Shown here one piece after another: positions 5,103 to 6,303 of a stretch of DNA of 6,303 nucleotides. Made by a program: the position numbers and the translations under genes. Origin of the DNA: Candidatus Bathyarchaeota archaeon UBA185. Lineage in GTDB: Archaea > Thermoproteota > Bathyarchaeia > 40CM-2-53-6. The stretch spans positions 5,697-11,999 of the forward strand of contig DAFH01000104.1 in the NCBI GenBank assembly GCA_002495485.1. The letters run 5' to 3'. Numbering within the stretch: the stretch's first letter is position 1; each line of letters starts with the position of its first letter. The notes beneath the pieces were generated by a model. The model saw only the letters and a list, made by a program, of their open reading frames with translations. It did not search any database and was not told the origin of the DNA.

Positions 5103-6303
5103 CTATTCACCTGGGAGATGTCTGCGGATCTCTTCCGCGAGGATCTTTGAGATTCTGGCTCGGAGCTCGTCCATTGCTATTACATCGTCACTTTCTCCCA
5201 GTTCGAAGTTCTGGGCCTCCAAGTCTGAGAGTCGTGGCAGTGTCTCGGCCGGAACGGCTATCGGAGACATGCTCCTAGCCTCAGAGGATGCTATTGTGGG
5301 AAGTTCGGCAGAGACCATTCCGAGAAGATTAGCGGATGAATAGGAGGAGTTCTTCAGGCTTAGAGGTTGGTTGGTCGGGAGCTTGGGAAGAGGAGCGCTT
5401 CTGGGAATACTTCTGTTTGTGAGTTGTAATCTCGCCTGCGAGGATTCTGTCTCAGCGTAGGCCATGACAATCTGCGACAAGTTCTGATGAGTGCCAGCGG
5501 AGGAGGTGGGCGTGTGGACTCCGCCGATTGGAACTTGTGGTAGCGGGAGCTTGGACTCGGATATGCGATTCGCTCTTGCAAGGTCCGGAAATACTCGAGC
5601 CATGACCGTCCGGTTTAGGCCTAGGAGAGGAATCGAGTTGACCTGACGTTGTAGAACCGCCCCCATTACTGACACGGCAGTTGCGGCGCGGCGTGGAAGA
5701 CCAAAAGATCCTGCTAGTGGTGTTCGAGATACCGACTGGACTGGGACGTTCGCAAGCGGGGCGGTCTGACCTCCGTTGCTGATGGACAAGTTTACTGGCA
5801 CGCTACTCGGGCTAGGGCTCTGCATCGGGACCGATCCAGCCGATACACGAGCCAGCGCCAGTGGAATCAGTGGAAGACTTGCCGCTGCTTGCAAGAGCCG
5901 CCTGGCAACTGACGGCACTTTGACTGGAACTGCTGGTTGTCTCGGGCTCTCTTGCCCCGAATCGCTGGTCGCGTTGGCTGGATTCGAGCCGAATGGACTA
6001 GCCTGCCCCATCTGCCCGGTTCCGGTTGGCCATCTGTTTTTTGCATTCGACTCTCTAAGAGATCGAATCTGCGACATAAACGGGATGAAACGTCCCTGGT
6101 TGGAGTCAAAACGGACGGATGATGGAAGAAGCGTTGCGGCTTTCCACGTGGAGTTCTTTCTGAGGATTGTCGGGAGGACAAGTGGCAACACTGGGAGGCC
6201 CTGGGCAACCGGGTCGATGCTGGACAGTTCCCCTGAGCCCGAGTCTGTGTTTGGGGTTGCGGGACGCGCTTGGTTCTTGAGAACGTTGCGATAGGTCGTC
6301 AGG
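5103..6303 (-). CDS. unrecognised Pro/Ser/Ala-rich CIS-associated protein, 3' part
   Basis: I do not recognise this protein. The frame is open from the right edge to TAG at 5105-5103, about 399 codons. A GTG lies at 6191-6189, but the 37 codons before it are also open and no ribosome site stands out, so I treat the gene as lacking its 5' end here. The visible part is low in complexity and rich in Ser, Pro, Ala, Leu and Arg, with Pro-Val/Pro-Leu runs. It has short hydrophobic-basic patches, for example LPVLPLVLPTILRK just around the GTG, VARRLLQAAASLPLIPLALA (about 95-114 counted from the GTG) and IPLLGLNRTVMARVF (187-201). The last 40 residues differ: an acidic stretch, then a charged amphipathic helix (MDELRARISKILAEEIRRHL, 340-359). 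It may be a largely disordered assembly or scaffold protein, a loaded cargo, or the end of a tape-measure-like protein. The only strong clue is its place 38 bases before the adaptor gene on the same strand. Confidence 0.65.
   Translation of the reverse strand, partial: LTTYRNVLKNQARPATPNTDSGSGELSSIDPVAQGLPVLPLVLPTILRKNSTWKAATLLPSSVRFDSNQGRFIPFMSQIRSLRESNAKNRWPTGTGQMGQASPFGSNPANATSDSGQESPRQPAVPVKVPSVARRLLQAAASLPLIPLALARVSAGSVPMQSPSPSSVPVNLSISNGGQTAPLANVPVQSVSRTPLAGSFGLPRRAATAVSVMGAVLQRQVNSIPLLGLNRTVMARVFPDLARANRISESKLPLPQVPIGGVHTPTSSAGTHQNLSQIVMAYAETESSQARLQLTNRSIPRSAPLPKLPTNQPLSLKNSSYSSANLLGMVSAELPTIASSEARSMSPIAVPAETLPRLSDLEAQNFELGESDDVIAMDELRARISKILAEEIRRHLPGE
5106..5174 (-). other. C-terminal charged amphipathic helix of the unrecognised protein
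   Basis: The final 23 residues alternate hydrophobic and Arg/Lys/Glu positions, unlike the disordered part before them, and follow an acidic stretch (GESDD). This looks like a docking helix at the end of a long flexible chain. The role is inferred. Confidence 0.45.
5107..5112 (-). promoter_or_regulatory. Shine-Dalgarno-like AGGTGA before the adaptor gene
   Basis: AGGTGA overlaps the last codons of the upstream gene. It is 42 bases before the GTG at 5064, too far to serve that start, but well placed for a start near 5103-5098. In the adaptor frame the codons there are GTT (5103-5101) and CAG (5100-5098), neither a normal start. Confidence 0.45.

Noticed and set aside
617..5103. Internal promoters or terminators between the baseplate genes
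   Set aside because: Gaps are 38 bases or less and mostly overlaps; I saw no hairpin followed by a T run, and no room for a promoter outside coding sequence.
5103..6191. Start of the unrecognised gene at GTG 6191
   Set aside because: The frame is open through another 37 codons to the window edge and there is no convincing ribosome site, so the start is probably outside the window.
5776..6294. Plus-strand frame of 172 codons opposite the unrecognised protein
   Set aside because: The minus-strand frame is longer, open to the edge, continuous with the operon and ends in a sensible helix. The plus frame lacks a ribosome site and would be the only gene on that strand. Since the opposite gene is low in complexity, this is the least certain of the rejections.

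Overview
The window holds six genes and parts of genes, all on the minus strand and packed with almost no spacing. Read from the right edge to the left, they form the baseplate block of a contractile phage-tail-like apparatus: a contractile injection system (CIS), a tailocin or a contractile-tailed provirus. The organism cannot be fixed from this stretch. Base composition is moderate, roughly 50-55% GC by eye. Starts are ATG and GTG, and several genes have good Shine-Dalgarno sites. Stops are mostly TAG (four genes), with TGA in two. The compact spike, and a baseplate-J protein with an extra N-terminal module, remind me of tail clusters in non-halophilic archaea and related environmental genomes, but a bacterial host is not excluded.

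Order in transcription direction: (1) 6303-5103, the 3' part of a long Pro/Ser/Ala-rich protein that I do not recognise, ending in a charged helix. (2) 5064-4240, a tail or baseplate adaptor of the DNA-circulation N-terminal / gp53-like kind, fused to a carboxypeptidase-regulatory-like beta domain and a Gly/Ser tail. (3) 4243-3284, a gpD/gp27-like hub. (4) 3279-2626, a gpV/gp5-like spike with an OB fold and a C-terminal beta-helical needle. (5) 2616-2191, a gp25/gpW-like wedge protein. (6) 2191-617, a baseplate J (gp6-like) wedge protein. (7) 616 to the left edge, the 5' part of a gpI/gp7-like tail protein, interrupted by an in-frame TGA. Stops and starts overlap or lie within 40 bases, so the block is almost certainly one operon. 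I see no internal promoter, terminator, RNA gene, mobile element or CRISPR array.

How the parts would work together: the hub trimer and spike form the central tip. The adaptor and hub connect the tip to the tube. The gp25, J and gpI proteins build the wedges around it that hold the sheath extended until triggered. Sheath, tube, tape measure, ATPase, PAAR tip and fibres are not in the window.

Two single-base irregularities deserve attention: the in-frame TGA at codon 44 of the gpI-like gene, with a clearly coding frame on both sides, and a coding-looking N-terminal extension of the adaptor gene that has a good ribosome-binding site but no recognisable start codon. They may reflect sequencing error, recent decay or real recoding. 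Other points of interest are the adaptor fusion, a duplicated module inside the J protein, and the unrecognised upstream protein.
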